Shown in pieces: positions 1 to 9,149 of a DNA stretch of 64,000 bases. A program made the translations under genes and the position numbers. The stretch covers positions 1,054,001-1,118,000 of the forward strand of contig NZ_WTYF01000004.1 of NCBI RefSeq assembly GCF_009827315.1, in the 5' to 3' direction. The notes beneath the pieces were generated by a model, which was not told the origin of the DNA, searched no databases, and was given only the letters and a program-made list of their open reading frames with translations. The DNA comes from Qipengyuania gaetbuli. Lineage in GTDB: Bacteria; Pseudomonadota; Alphaproteobacteria; Sphingomonadales; Sphingomonadaceae. Position 1 is the stretch's first letter. Every line of letters begins with the position of its first letter.

Positions 1-159
1 CACGAAGTGCTCGGCCACACCGCCGGCAAGATGCGCAAGAACCGTATCCGCGTGCTCGTCGGTGACGAGGTCCTGTGCGAACTGACGCCCTACGACCTGA
101 CCAAGGCGCGTATCACCTACCGCTTCATGCCCGGACGCGGCGGCCCCGGCCCCCAGTAA
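1..159 (+). CDS. infA: translation initiation factor IF-1, 5' end missing
   Basis: This is the last 52 codons of IF-1, cut off by the window edge. IF-1 is a small OB-fold protein that binds the 30S A site during initiation. The frame reads [20 protein letters not shown], then [20 protein letters not shown], both classic IF-1 core segments. The protein normally ends shortly after ITYRF; here about ten extra residues rich in Gly and Pro follow, a short tail rather than a new domain. The maf GTG lies 6 nt after the stop, so the two are probably cotranscribed. Confidence 0.96.
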   Translation, partial: HEVLGHTAGKMRKNRIRVLVGDEVLCELTPYDLTKARITYRFMPGRGGPGPQ

Positions 160-165
160 GACCGC

Positions 166-741
166 GTGGGCCAGCCCACTCTCATATTAGCCTCCGCCAG
201 CCCGCGCCGCCGCGAACTGATCGCGCGGCTGGGCGTGACGCCGGATGCCATCGCCCCTGCCGATATCGACGAGACGCCTGCCAGGGGCGAACTGCCCCGC
301 GACTATGCCAAGCGCATGGCCCGCGAAAAGGCGGAAGCTGCCGCTTCGCCCGACGGCTTCGTGCTTGCCGGAGATACGGTTGTCGCGGCCGGCAGGCGGA
401 TCCTGCCCAAGGCCGAGGACGAGGCGACGGCGCGCCAGTGCCTCGAACTGCTGTCCGGGCGTCGCCACCGCGTGCTGTCCGCGATCGCCCTGCGCGCGCC
501 CGACGGAGCGGTTCGCGAGCGGCTGAGCGAGACCATCGTCCAGTTCAAGCGCCTCTCCGCCGACGAGATCGACGCCTACATCGCCAGCGGCGAATGGGAC
601 GGCAAGGCGGGCGGCTATGCCATCCAGGGCATTGCAGAAGGCCTCATCAGCCGCATCCAGGGCAGCCATTCGGGTGTCGTGGGCCTGCCGCTCTACGAAA
701 CGCGTGCGCTGCTGAAGGCCGCGGGGTTCCCCATTGCCTGA
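166..741 (+). CDS. maf: Maf family nucleotide pyrophosphatase
   Basis: Maf proteins hydrolyse non-canonical or methylated nucleoside triphosphates to the monophosphate, a house-cleaning activity linked to division arrest. The 191-residue length is normal. Visible motifs are the N-terminal LASASPRR phosphate loop (residues 8-15), AGDT with the catalytic Asp70, and KAGGYAIQG (147-155). The start is a GTG 6 nt after infA. The 3' end overlaps the next gene by 8 nt, so infA, maf, the RNase-like gene and yacG form one tight operon. The exact substrate (dTTP/UTP type or m7GTP type) cannot be read from the sequence with certainty. Confidence 0.95.
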   Translation: MGQPTLILASASPRRRELIARLGVTPDAIAPADIDETPARGELPRDYAKRMAREKAEAAASPDGFVLAGDTVVAAGRRILPKAEDEATARQCLELLSGRRHRVLSAIALRAPDGAVRERLSETIVQFKRLSADEIDAYIASGEWDGKAGGYAIQGIAEGLISRIQGSHSGVVGLPLYETRALLKAAGFPIA

Positions 742-1684
742 ATGGCTGGTCGAGGACGGGATCGGCGAGACCCGCGCGATCCTCGTCGAAGGCGACCGGG
801 TTCTGGCTGCAAAGCTACGCTGGCCGGGCGAACTTCATGCCGGCCAGCAGGTCACGGCAAAGCTCACCACGAAACGCGGCACCCGCGGGACCGGGACGCT
901 GGCTGACGGCCGCGAGATCCTGCTCGACCGGCTGCCCCAGAGCGCAAGCGAAGGTGCGAGCCTTTCCGCCGTCATCACACGCGGCGCCATCGCCGAGCGC
1001 GGCCGGCTGAAACTGCCAGCCGCGCGGCCGCCAGAAGCGGTCACCGCTGCGGCCGATGATGCGTTCTCCATCGGCAAAAAGGTCCATCGTTTCCCAGCAG
1101 GCCTGTGGGAAGAGGTCTGGGCAGAGGCTTCGCGCGGCGAGATCGATTTCGACGGCGGCTCGCTGCTGTTCTCCGTGACCCCAGCGATGACCGTGGTCGA
1201 CGTCGACGGCGATCTGCCTCCACGGGAACTCGCCTTGCGCGCCGCACGGGCGCTTGGCGAGGCCTTGCCGCGCTTCGACCTCGGCGGCTCAATCGGCATC
1301 GACTTCCCCACGCTCGAAGCGAAGGCCGACCGCAAGGCGGTGGACAGCCTGCTCGAAAACGTGCTGGCGGACCGGCCACACGAACGCACGGCGATGAACG
1401 GCTTTGGCTTGGTCCAGCTCGTCGCCCGACTGGAAGGACCCTCGCTGCTGCACCGCTTAGCTAGCTCGCGCACCGGCATGGCGGCACGCATGGCGCTGCG
1501 CCGGGCAGAGCGAGTCGAGGGGGCAGGCGTTACTCTGCTGACCGTGCATCCCGCGCTGAAAGCGAAAATCAGCGACGAATGGATCACTGAACTGGAGCGC
1601 CGGACGGGCCGCCCGCTGCGGATAGAGACCGATCCCGGCCTTGCCATCGAAGCAGGCGCTGCCCAGATCGTGGGTCATGACTAG
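734..1684 (+). CDS. minimal RNase E/G family protein
   Basis: A 316-residue relative of the RNase E/G catalytic core. Two segments match the metal-binding site of the family: TVVDVDGD (153-160) in place of the usual AVDVN segment, and [10 protein letters not shown] (182-191), followed by [13 protein letters not shown] (221-233). It is much shorter than RNase G (about 490 aa) or RNase E. The zinc-link CPxC motif and any long scaffold tail are absent, and I see no clear S1 insertion. Start is TTG inside the end of maf (8-nt overlap). It probably acts in RNA processing, but whether it is catalytically active is uncertain. The stop overlaps yacG. Confidence 0.85.
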   Translation: MPEWLVEDGIGETRAILVEGDRVLAAKLRWPGELHAGQQVTAKLTTKRGTRGTGTLADGREILLDRLPQSASEGASLSAVITRGAIAERGRLKLPAARPPEAVTAAADDAFSIGKKVHRFPAGLWEEVWAEASRGEIDFDGGSLLFSVTPAMTVVDVDGDLPPRELALRAARALGEALPRFDLGGSIGIDFPTLEAKADRKAVDSLLENVLADRPHERTAMNGFGLVQLVARLEGPSLLHRLASSRTGMAARMALRRAERVEGAGVTLLTVHPALKAKISDEWITELERRTGRPLRIETDPGLAIEAGAAQIVGHD

Positions 1685-1865
1685 AGCCGCCAAACCCTGC
1701 CCGATCTGCCGCAAGCCGCGGGTCGAGGAACACGCACCCTTCTGTTCCAGCCGCTGCCGCGACCGCGACCTCGCACAGTGGTTCGGCGATGGCTACGCGG
1801 TGCCCGGACGGCCCGCACTGCCCGAGGAAATCGCTGCCGAGGTCACGGGCGGCGAAAAGGACTGA
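1677..1865 (+). CDS. yacG: DNA gyrase inhibitor / zinc-binding protein YacG
   Basis: A 62-residue zinc-ribbon protein. The cysteines sit in CPICRKP near residue 8 and FCSSRCRDRDLAQWF around 22-36, the treble-clef pattern of YacG. In E. coli YacG binds GyrB and inhibits gyrase. The ATG at 1677 overlaps the end of the RNase-like gene by 8 nt and removes an unlikely upstream extension. Length and motif spacing are normal for the family. Last gene of the infA operon. Confidence 0.92.
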   Translation: MTRAAKPCPICRKPRVEEHAPFCSSRCRDRDLAQWFGDGYAVPGRPALPEEIAAEVTGGEKD

Positions 1866-1874
1866 TTTAGGCCC

Positions 1875-1903
1875 TTGCCAAGCGCGCCTGCCTTCGCCAT
1901 AGG
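1875..1903 (+). promoter_or_regulatory. putative promoter of tRNA-Phe
   Basis: TTGCCA (1875-1880), a 17-nt spacer and CATAGG (1898-1903) followed by CGCGC. The same layout occurs before purS and, more loosely, before purC. It would give a leader of roughly 45 nt before the tRNA. Inferred from pattern only. Confidence 0.42.
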
Positions 1904-1953
1904 CGCGCACTCCAACCGCTGGAGCGGCCCATGCGTGGCCCCGGCGAAAGGGA

Positions 1954-2029
1954 GCCCGGGTAGCTCAGTTGGTAGAGCATGCGACTGAAAATCGCAGTGT
2001 CGGCGGTTCGAATCCGTCCCCGGGCACCA
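1954..2029 (+). tRNA. tRNA-Phe (GAA)
   Basis: A complete 76-nt cloverleaf. The acceptor arms GCCCGGG (1954-1960) and CCCGGGC (2019-2025) pair perfectly, and the discriminator A and CCA (2027-2029) are encoded. The D stem is GCTC/GAGC, the anticodon stem TGCGA/TCGCA, and the loop CTGAAAA puts GAA at 1987-1989. The T loop contains GGTTCGAATCC. Encoded CCA matters because a CCA-adding enzyme is also present in this window. Confidence 0.98.
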
Positions 2030-2037
2030 CACCTTCC

Positions 2038-2919
2038 CTATTCCAGCCAGAGCGCCTCGACCGCTTCGCAAACCGCGTCCAGCGCGGCGTAGTCCTTCGG
2101 CCTGCGTAGCCGCCATACCGGCACCTGCGCCACGATCTGCGCTGCCAGCGATCCCTGCTCGGCCCAGCGGCCCATCGCTTCGAGCATTTCTGGCCGGTAG
2201 AGCGTCCCGCGCAGCACCTCGCGCAGCGCCGCACTGCCGACGAGGCGGTCCAGTGCTAAACCGTCCGCCCGTTCGAGAACGACGATCCCGCCAAGCGGCA
2301 CGGCCTGTTCCCCCGCGAGGTGATTGGGAGCGGAACAATGGAACTTGTCGTCGCGCAGGTAATCGCGCTGGATCACGCGTTCCTGCCAGCCGAACCGCTC
2401 GATCGCCTCGCCCCACAGCTTGATACGCGCGCTGGAAGGGTGGATGGCCCCCGGCTCTACCCGGCTGAGATCGTCGGCCACCAGCGCCGCGCCGCGTGCC
2501 AGCAGCGCGCCTGCCATGGTGCTCTTGCCTGCCCCGGCCTCGCCGCAGAACAGGAACGCCCGTCCGCTGCACGCAACCGCACTGCCGTGCCACATGGCCA
2601 GCTCGCGCTGGTAGCCGAGCGCCCCCCATGCGCTGCCCAAAGTAAACAGGCGCAGCTCGCGGGGGTCGGTGGTCATTCCGGGGTGGAGGCGCAAGGTGTG
2701 TCCGCCCTCGACCTGCCAGCCCCCGATGCCATCGATGGCGAAACGCATCGTGTCCCCCTCAATCGCAGCGCTGCCATCGGTAGGGCAGTCGGGACACGGT
2801 GCATCGTCGATGACGATTTGCACGTCCGGCGCGTCGAACTCCGCCTGGAAAGCCGCCCATTCAGGCAATTCCAGCTGCGAGGCCACGGCGAGGCCGGAAT
2901 GGCGATAGCGATAGGTCAT
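2038..2919 (-). CDS. HPr kinase-like P-loop protein (orphan)
   Basis: A 293-residue protein resembling the C-terminal kinase domain of HPr kinase. It has a Walker A loop GEAGAGKST (126-134) followed by a conserved VADDLS (147-152), where HprK places its catalytic aspartate. The N-terminal 100 residues are not the usual HprK N-domain. No HPr or PTS gene is nearby, so it may phosphorylate something other than HPr. Related orphan kinases occur in lasso-peptide and PqqD-associated loci, but no such partner is seen here. The ATG at 2919 was chosen because a longer reading would run into the antiporter. Specific substrate unknown. Confidence 0.8.
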   Translation of the reverse strand: MTYRYRHSGLAVASQLELPEWAAFQAEFDAPDVQIVIDDAPCPDCPTDGSAAIEGDTMRFAIDGIGGWQVEGGHTLRLHPGMTTDPRELRLFTLGSAWGALGYQRELAMWHGSAVACSGRAFLFCGEAGAGKSTMAGALLARGAALVADDLSRVEPGAIHPSSARIKLWGEAIERFGWQERVIQRDYLRDDKFHCSAPNHLAGEQAVPLGGIVVLERADGLALDRLVGSAALREVLRGTLYRPEMLEAMGRWAEQGSLAAQIVAQVPVWRLRRPKDYAALDAVCEAVEALWLE

Positions 2920-2995
2920 TCTCGTCCGAAGCTGCCCAAGTGCGTGAAATCGCGCAAGCTTCACCTTCGCTTTGCGCCGCGCTATCCCCCCGGTC

Positions 2996-4303
2996 ATGCA
3001 TGAAACAGCCAGCGCCGCGCTAAACCCCTTCGAAATCGCCGCCCTCCTCGTGGTGGCGAGCGCCCTGCTGGGCTGGTTCAACCACCACTTTGTCCGCCTG
3101 CCGCACGTCATCGGACTGACGGTGATGGGGGCGCTCGCCGCGATAACGCTGATGGTCGCCAACGCCTTCATCCCGGGCATCACGCTGGATGACTGGGTGG
3201 CCGATACGCTGCGCCAGCTCAATTTCACCGATACGTTGCTGCAGGGAATGCTGAGCTTCCTGCTGTTCGCCGGCGCGCTTCACGTCGACCTTGCCCGATT
3301 GAAGGTTGCTTGGCTGCCGGTGCTGCTCCTGTCGACCGTGGGCGTGATCATCTCGACCGTGCTGGTCGGGCTTGCCATGTGGGGTGTGGGGACCCTGCTC
3401 GCCCTGCCCATCGCGCCGATCTGGTATTTCGTCTTCGGCGCGCTGATTGCCCCCACCGATCCCGTCTCCGTCCTCGGCGTGCTCAAGGAGGAGAACGTCC
3501 CCCAATCGCTGCAAAGCGCGGTGGCAGGCGAAAGCCTTTTCAACGACGGCGTGGGCATCGTGGTCTTCATCATCCTGCTGGGGGCGGCAGTTACGGGCGC
3601 GGATTTCAGCATCGCGGAAGGTGCGCGGCTGTTCGCGATCGAGGCGGGCGGCGGCGTGCTGGTCGGGCTGGTTGCGGGCTATGTCGGATACCGGGCGCTG
3701 GCCGGGATGGACGAATACACGCTTGAGGTGCTGATCACGCTCGCCGTGGTCATGGGCAGCTATGCGCTGTGCAGCTATCTCCACATTTCCGGACCGCTGG
3801 CGATGGCCGTCGCCGGCCTGCTGATCGGCAACCAGGGCGTTACCTTCGCCATGAGCGACGTGACACGAGACTATGTCCTCAAGTTTTGGGAGCTGGTGGA
3901 CGAGCTGCTCAACTCCATCCTCTTCCTCCTGATCGGGCTGGAGATGATCGTACTGGTCGCCGGCGCCGATGCGGTGGTCTTCGGCCTTGCCGCAATTCCG
4001 CTGACGCTGGCCGCGCGCGCGGTCGGGATTTTCGTGTCGACCAAGGCGATCCCGGCGGCCCGCCTGCAGGACAAGGGCGCGGGACGCGTCCTGTGGTGGG
4101 GCGGCCTGCGCGGCGGTATTTCGATCGCGCTCGCCCTGTCGCTACCCGCTGGCGAGACGCGCGACCTGATCCTTGCCGCGACCTTTGCCGCAGTCCTGTT
4201 CAGCGTGCTCGTCCAGCGCGCCACGCTCGGGCGCCTGATCGAGAACCTGAAGGCCGACCACGCCCCCGCGGTAGAGGACGCGCCCGCGCCGACCCGCCAC
4301 TAG
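2996..4303 (+). CDS. NhaP-type Na+/H+ (K+/H+) antiporter
   Basis: A 435-residue polytopic inner-membrane protein of the CPA1 monovalent cation:proton antiporter family. About 12 hydrophobic segments are visible. Family hallmarks are IAPTDPVSVLG (151-161), with the ion-binding TDP, and GESLFNDGVGIVVF (178-191), with the FNDG motif. A GLRGGISIALALSLP segment lies near the C-terminus. It would serve pH and sodium homeostasis, fitting a marine lifestyle. ATG 2996 is preferred over an in-frame TTG at 2972. The end shares a CTAG with the convergent acetyltransferase, both stops being TAG. Confidence 0.93.
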   Translation: MHETASAALNPFEIAALLVVASALLGWFNHHFVRLPHVIGLTVMGALAAITLMVANAFIPGITLDDWVADTLRQLNFTDTLLQGMLSFLLFAGALHVDLARLKVAWLPVLLLSTVGVIISTVLVGLAMWGVGTLLALPIAPIWYFVFGALIAPTDPVSVLGVLKEENVPQSLQSAVAGESLFNDGVGIVVFIILLGAAVTGADFSIAEGARLFAIEAGGGVLVGLVAGYVGYRALAGMDEYTLEVLITLAVVMGSYALCSYLHISGPLAMAVAGLLIGNQGVTFAMSDVTRDYVLKFWELVDELLNSILFLLIGLEMIVLVAGADAVVFGLAAIPLTLAARAVGIFVSTKAIPAARLQDKGAGRVLWWGGLRGGISIALALSLPAGETRDLILAATFAAVLFSVLVQRATLGRLIENLKADHAPAVEDAPAPTRH

Positions 4304-4887
4304 AGCCCTGCCATCCAGACCTGCATCGTGTGGGCGACCTCGCCCGCGCTGCCGGGTTCCTTCCAGTGGAAGCTGGTGGTGAGGCCTTCCACTTTCTCGT
4401 AACCGCGGGCCCGCCAGAAAGGGTCGAGCGGCCTGTGGCCGGGCGGGCGACGGGTATCGTCCTCGCTCCGCACCACTGCGCAAAAGGTCGCATGCGTTGC
4501 ACCATAGTCGCGCGCTGCGGCTTCGCGGCGGTCGAAGAAGGCATGACCGATGCCCTTGCCGCGATAGGCGGGCAACAGCACGCTTTCGCCGAAATAGAAC
4601 AGGTTGGAGGTATCGTACCCCAGCGCCTCGAACGGACGGCGAAACTCGGGCTTCTGGCCGGTCATCGGGGAAGCGGTGGCCGCCCCGACGATGCGGTCCC
4701 CGTCCATGGCCGCCACCAGGACCGAGCCTTTTTCTGCTGCGAATTCCCCGAGGTATTCGCGTTCGTAGGCAGCATCGCCGTCGTAGAGATAGGGCCACTC
4801 CGCGAACACCTCGATCCGCAGGTCCGCCAACGCGTCCAGCGCCGCAGCCAGTTCCGGACCGGCAAGGGTTCGTATCCCGATCGTCAT
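4300..4887 (-). CDS. GNAT family N-acetyltransferase
   Basis: A 195-residue GNAT-fold protein. Motif A for acetyl-CoA pyrophosphate binding reads LLPAYRGKGIG (104-114). Upstream strands VLVAAMDGDRIVGAATA match the central sheet of the fold. The acceptor substrate is not predictable. The ATG at 4887 gives a normal GNAT length, and longer in-frame starts would enter the purC promoter region. The gene is convergent with the antiporter, overlapping by 4 nt at the stops. Confidence 0.85.
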   Translation of the reverse strand: MTIGIRTLAGPELAAALDALADLRIEVFAEWPYLYDGDAAYEREYLGEFAAEKGSVLVAAMDGDRIVGAATASPMTGQKPEFRRPFEALGYDTSNLFYFGESVLLPAYRGKGIGHAFFDRREAAARDYGATHATFCAVVRSEDDTRRPPGHRPLDPFWRARGYEKVEGLTTSFHWKEPGSAGEVAHTMQVWMAGL

Positions 4888-4924
4888 GTCTCGGGGGGCT
4901 ATCGGGGCCGGGGCGTCCCCGCAA

Positions 4925-4953
4925 TTGCTTTCGCGCGCGCGCTTCTGTATGCG
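4925..4953 (+). promoter_or_regulatory. putative purC promoter
   Basis: TTGCTT (4925-4930), a 17-nt GC-rich spacer and TATGCG (4948-4953). The spacing and GC-rich flanks match those before tRNA-Phe and purS. The purC ATG is about 80 nt downstream. Pattern-based only. Confidence 0.38.
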
Positions 4954-5035
4954 CCAAGCGAACGCCCCGGACCAAGCGGACGCACCCGATTCCGCTGCCG
5001 GGGCGACGGTTTTTTGAGCGCGAAGGAAATCGCCC

Positions 5036-5842
5036 ATGTCACGTCGCCGCCAGATCTACGAAGGCAAGGCCAAGATCCTCTACGAAGGTCCGGAACCGGG
5101 CACGATCATCCAGTATTTCAAGGATGACGCTACCGCCTTCAACGCCCAGAAGAAGGGCACGATCAACGGCAAGGGCGTTATCAACAACCGCATCAGCGAG
5201 TATGTCTTCACGCGCCTGTCGCACATCGGCATCCCGACCCACTTCATCCGCCGCCTTAACATGCGCGAACAGCTGGTCCGCCAGGTGGAAATCATTCCGC
5301 TCGAAGTGGTCGTGCGCAATGTCGCTGCCGGCTCGCTCAGTCAGCGCCTCGGTATCGAGGAAGGCGAACTGCTGCCGCACACGCTGATCGAATATTGCTA
5401 CAAGGACGACGGCCTCGGCGACCCGAAGGTTTCCGAAGAGGAAATCGCCTGCTTCAACTGGTGCAGCCATGAAGAAATGCAGGACATGTCGTCGATGGCG
5501 ATCCGCATCAACGACTTCCTGTGCGGCATGTTCAGCGCGATCGACATCCGCCTGATAGACTTCAAGCTGGAATTCGGCCGCATCTGGGACGGCGATTACA
5601 GCCGCGTCATCCTCGCCGACGAAATCAGCCCCGACGGCTGCCGCCTGTGGGACATCAACACCGGCGAAAAGCTCGACAAGGACCGCTTCCGCCGCGACCT
5701 TGGCGGCGAGAGCGAAGCCTACCAGGAAGTCGCGCGCCGTCTCGGCCTGCTGCAGAACGACGATGCCGGTCCGGGCGAAGTGCTCGACATGAACGCGCAT
5801 CGCGGCCGCCTGCGCACGCCGCCGAAACCAGCCAAGAAGTAA
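5036..5842 (+). CDS. purC: phosphoribosylaminoimidazole-succinocarboxamide (SAICAR) synthase
   Basis: A 268-residue PurC. It ligates L-aspartate to CAIR using ATP in purine synthesis. Visible signatures are the N-terminal [41 protein letters not shown] and the [13 protein letters not shown] nucleotide/metal site. ATG 5036 lies 6 nt after a GAAGGAAA ribosome-binding site. In many alphaproteobacteria purC is followed directly by purS-purQ-purL; here 3.5 kb of unrelated minus-strand genes separate purC from purS. Confidence 0.97.
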   Translation: MSRRRQIYEGKAKILYEGPEPGTIIQYFKDDATAFNAQKKGTINGKGVINNRISEYVFTRLSHIGIPTHFIRRLNMREQLVRQVEIIPLEVVVRNVAAGSLSQRLGIEEGELLPHTLIEYCYKDDGLGDPKVSEEEIACFNWCSHEEMQDMSSMAIRINDFLCGMFSAIDIRLIDFKLEFGRIWDGDYSRVILADEISPDGCRLWDINTGEKLDKDRFRRDLGGESEAYQEVARRLGLLQNDDAGPGEVLDMNAHRGRLRTPPKPAKK

Positions 5843-5846
5843 CCCG

Positions 5847-6728
5847 CTACACCACGTAGCGCAGCGTCATGCCGCTGGGCCCGATGGCGAAGGCGCAATC
5901 GGGCATGTGATCCCCGTCGACCTGCACGGGGGTCACGCAGCGGTCGAAGGCGATGCGGCGGCAGGACCGGATTTCCGCAATGCCAAGCCGCGCGACCGGC
6001 AGGCGCAGCATGACCGCCAGGCTGAGAGCGATCGTCCCGAGCCGCGTGGAGCGGGTGAGCGTGATCAGCTCCACCGAATCCGCGGCGAGTGCCGCCTGCG
6101 GGCTGACCCTGAACGGACCGGCATAGAGCGCTGCATGGCTGACGATGGCAGCCTCCGCCTCGTATTCGAAACTCTCCCCGCCCGCCAGTTCGCCGCTGAT
6201 GGTCATGGTATCGCGCGGCCAGTCACGCATCTGCTGGGCCAGCGCGACGACATAGGCATAGCGCCCGATACGCTTCTTCAGCTTGCCGTCCACCCTCGCG
6301 ACCGCATGGCTGTCGGGCCCGATGGAGAGGCAGGACACGACCGGCATCTCGCCAAGCGTGTAGAGCGGCGAATGGACCCAGCTGTCGCTTCCGCGATCCC
6401 ATGCCGCGCGCAGTTCGGCGGCAAATTTCCCGGGCTTGCGGGCATAGCCGAGCTCACGCGCGACGAGATTGATCGTGCCCGATGGCGCAACGCAGAGCGG
6501 CACATCCCCGGCCTTGTCACCGAGCGCCTGCACCGTGTCACGCAAGGTCCCGTCACCGCCATGGACGCAAATCACTTCCGCGCTGCCCGATAGCTGGGCT
6601 CCCTGCGCGGTCGTCGGCATCGGCGTGACGCTAAAGCCCTCGGCTTGCAGCGCCGCCGCCAGCGCGTCGAGATGCCCTTGGCTGAAGCTGCCCGATACGG
6701 GATTGTAGACGAGGTCGAGCGCGGTCAT
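5847..6728 (-). CDS. diacylglycerol kinase / sphingosine kinase-like lipid kinase
   Basis: A 293-residue member of the DAGK catalytic family (YegS/BmrU/DgkB type). The N-terminal strand ends in VYNPVSGS, the nucleotide-binding GGDGT is at 57-61, and PSGTINLVAREL follows, as usual. Its likely role is phosphorylation of a lipid such as diacylglycerol or, in sphingomonads, possibly a long-chain base; the substrate is not determinable here. An alternative ATG lies 12 nt upstream (6740). It is convergent with purC, 4 nt apart, and sits downstream of the TonB receptor, separated from it by a strong terminator. Confidence 0.86.
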   Translation of the reverse strand: MTALDLVYNPVSGSFSQGHLDALAAALQAEGFSVTPMPTTAQGAQLSGSAEVICVHGGDGTLRDTVQALGDKAGDVPLCVAPSGTINLVARELGYARKPGKFAAELRAAWDRGSDSWVHSPLYTLGEMPVVSCLSIGPDSHAVARVDGKLKKRIGRYAYVVALAQQMRDWPRDTMTISGELAGGESFEYEAEAAIVSHAALYAGPFRVSPQAALAADSVELITLTRSTRLGTIALSLAVMLRLPVARLGIAEIRSCRRIAFDRCVTPVQVDGDHMPDCAFAIGPSGMTLRYVV

Positions 6729-6769
6729 CTGCGCTCTCATCTAGGGCCGAAGTTTCTGGCCCGCCACGA

Positions 6770-6803
6770 AAAAGGGCCGGGAAGGTTTCCCCTCCCGGCC
6801 CCG
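6770..6803 (-). terminator. rho-independent terminator after the TonB receptor
   Basis: On the minus strand GGCCGGGAGGG, a GAAA loop and CCTTCCCGGCC form a near-perfect 11-bp stem, followed at once by CTTTTT. It lies about 25 nt after the receptor stop and insulates the downstream lipid kinase gene. Confidence 0.88.
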
Positions 6804-6825
6804 TTCGTTTCGTGTGGCGCCGAAC

Positions 6826-9060
6826 TTAGTGCTCGAAGCGCACCGACAGGCCGATCACGCGCGGATCGTTCACGAAGCCGGTGTTGTTGTTGAAGTCGAT
6901 ACCGCCCTTCACATTGTCCGCGTCGGTGATGTTGCGGGCGAAGAGAGCGACTTCCAGCGTTCCGTCACGCTTGGCGTAACCGATGCGCAGACCGCCTTCG
7001 ATCTGGTTGTCGACAACGTATTCGGCGCTGTCGTAGAGGAAGAAGCTGGTTTCGCCCTGGTAGGTCCAGTCGGTGTAGGCGAAGATTTCGCCGACGCTGC
7101 CGACCGGCACGGCATAGCGTGCGGTGACGTCGGCAATCCATTCCGGTGCGTTGGGGAACGGGTTGCCGTCCACCAGCGCGCGGTCGGTGCCGCCGATGTT
7201 CGCGATCGGGTCGAGCACCGTGCATTGGGCGCAGATGCCGACGGCCAGGTTCTCGTCACGGATTTCGGTGTTGTTGTAGCTGGCACCGGCCGTAACGAGG
7301 AAATTCGGCGTGATCTGGAACGCGCTGTCGAGCTCGAAGCCCCAACCGCGACCGTCCGCCGCATTGACGAGCTGCACGAGGTTGCCAGCACCGCCGACGG
7401 CGGAGAACTGCGGGTCCTCGATGTTGTAGAAGTAGGCGGCACCGTTCAGGCGGACGCGGCGGTCGGCCAGTTCGGACTTGAAGCCGACTTCGTAGCTCAT
7501 GATCTTCTCGCTCGTCGCGATCGACGGCGGTGCGAAGAAGGCCACGTCGCGGCCCTGGATCGTCGGAGCGCGGAAACCGCTGGCTACCCGGGCGAAGACG
7601 CTGGCATCGGCGCTCACGTCGACGAATGCGGCGAGATCCCAGCTGATCCGGTCATCCTGGACCGAACGCGGCTGCGGTGCGGCACCTTCGAGGACGACGA
7701 AGTCCTTCTGGTCGTCGGTGTAGCGCAGACCGCCGGTCAGCTTGATCGTGTCGGTCACCTGCGAGGAAACCTGGCCGAACACGGCCCAGCTCTCGTTGGT
7801 GTGGTTGACGGTGACGGACGGCGGGAAGTCGAAGCCGACCGTGGTCACGTCGAAGTCGCTGTCGAAGTAGAAACCACCGACCTGCCATTCGAAAGCACCG
7901 CCGCCATTGCTGGCAAGGCGGACTTCCTGCGTGAACTGGTCGAGCTCGATCGAATCGCGCGTGTCCGACGGGAACGGGATGAAGCCCGGGCCCATGACCG
8001 GCAGGAAGCTGGCACCGAAGCCGCCGTCGATGTCGCCGCGGCTCGAACCTTCGCTCGAAGCGAAGCTGGTGATCGAGGTGAAGGTGGCGAGATCGGCTTC
8101 GTAGTTTACCTTGCCGGTGATGATCTCGGCCTTGTATTCGGCCTGGTTGCCGCCGCCCGCGTCGAAGAACACGGTGTCGCGGTCGTAATTGTCGTTCAGC
8201 TCGTTGTTGCCCGGGCCGAGGATGTTGGCGCGGAACAGCGTCGAGGTGCCGTCGAGATCGCGGATCGAGTAGCTGCCGAGGATCGACAGGCGATCGGTCG
8301 GGGTGATCAGCAGCTGGGCGCGTGCGGCGATGTCGGCGTAGGCGCCGTAGGCGTCCTCTTCACCGGTGAAGCCGTTGTCCACCCAGTCGTCGCGCTGCTG
8401 CCACATGCCCGACAGGCGCAGCGAGGCGAGGCCCGGTGCGATCGGGATGGTCAGGCCGCCGTCGATCGAAACCGAACCGAAGCTGCCGACGCTGGCCGAT
8501 CCGTTGACGGTGAATTCGTCGCCCGGCTTGACGGTGTCGATCTTGACGATGCCTGCCGGGGTGTTGCGGCCGAACAGCGTGCCCTGCGGGCCGCGCAGGA
8601 CTTCCACGCGCTCGACGTCGAAGATCGGGAAGCTCTTGAGCGTGACGTTTTCAAGGACGACGTCGTCCATGACGACCGAAACCGGCTGCGAGGCAGCAAG
8701 GTCGAAGTCGGTGTTGCCGAGGCCGCGGATGTAGAAGCGCGGAGCCGCACGGCCGTTCGAGCTTTCGACGAACAGGCCGGGGACGCGGCCGGCCAGCGCG
8801 GTAACGTCGGCGCCGGCGTCGAAGATGGTGCGGGTCGCGTCGGCCGACAGGATGGCAGCCGAAACGGCGACGTCCTGCAGGTTTTCCTCGCGGCGGTTGG
8901 CGGTCACGACGATCATGTCGAGCTGGCCGTTTTCGGCTTCTTCGGCACCGGTCGCTTCGGTGTCGGAGCTGTCGACGTCCTGAGCCATCGCGGGCTGAGC
9001 AAGGGCGAGAGCCAGCGTGCTGGCAGAAAGGAGGCGGAGAGTAAGGGAGCGGTCAATCAT
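6826..9060 (-). CDS. TonB-dependent outer-membrane receptor
   Basis: A 744-residue TonB-dependent receptor. It has a signal peptide of about 26 residues ending AMAQ, then an acidic linker and a plug domain starting near DMIVVTANRREENLQDV (about 48-64). The remainder is a 22-strand-type barrel that ends in an aromatic-containing final strand (SVRFEH), as outer-membrane barrels do. It should import a large scarce ligand using TonB energy. Siderophore, vitamin or plant-type compound cannot be decided, and no substrate-processing gene is adjacent. It interrupts the expected purC-purS neighbourhood. Confidence 0.93.
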   Translation of the reverse strand: MIDRSLTLRLLSASTLALALAQPAMAQDVDSSDTEATGAEEAENGQLDMIVVTANRREENLQDVAVSAAILSADATRTIFDAGADVTALAGRVPGLFVESSNGRAAPRFYIRGLGNTDFDLAASQPVSVVMDDVVLENVTLKSFPIFDVERVEVLRGPQGTLFGRNTPAGIVKIDTVKPGDEFTVNGSASVGSFGSVSIDGGLTIPIAPGLASLRLSGMWQQRDDWVDNGFTGEEDAYGAYADIAARAQLLITPTDRLSILGSYSIRDLDGTSTLFRANILGPGNNELNDNYDRDTVFFDAGGGNQAEYKAEIITGKVNYEADLATFTSITSFASSEGSSRGDIDGGFGASFLPVMGPGFIPFPSDTRDSIELDQFTQEVRLASNGGGAFEWQVGGFYFDSDFDVTTVGFDFPPSVTVNHTNESWAVFGQVSSQVTDTIKLTGGLRYTDDQKDFVVLEGAAPQPRSVQDDRISWDLAAFVDVSADASVFARVASGFRAPTIQGRDVAFFAPPSIATSEKIMSYEVGFKSELADRRVRLNGAAYFYNIEDPQFSAVGGAGNLVQLVNAADGRGWGFELDSAFQITPNFLVTAGASYNNTEIRDENLAVGICAQCTVLDPIANIGGTDRALVDGNPFPNAPEWIADVTARYAVPVGSVGEIFAYTDWTYQGETSFFLYDSAEYVVDNQIEGGLRIGYAKRDGTLEVALFARNITDADNVKGGIDFNNNTGFVNDPRVIGLSVRFEH

Positions 9061-9149
9061 GGGGATGATCCTTTTGGCCCGAAGCGTTCCTGCGCGCGGA
9101 TTGGTGGGATGGAGTTGGGGAATTGACCCGCGCCCTGTAGCCGAAATGT

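Noticed and set aside
6814..9126. 770-codon open frame antisense to the TonB receptor
   Set aside because: It is the shadow of a high-GC gene; its protein is low-complexity Asp/Val/Gly/Arg with no motifs, while the opposite strand encodes a clear receptor.
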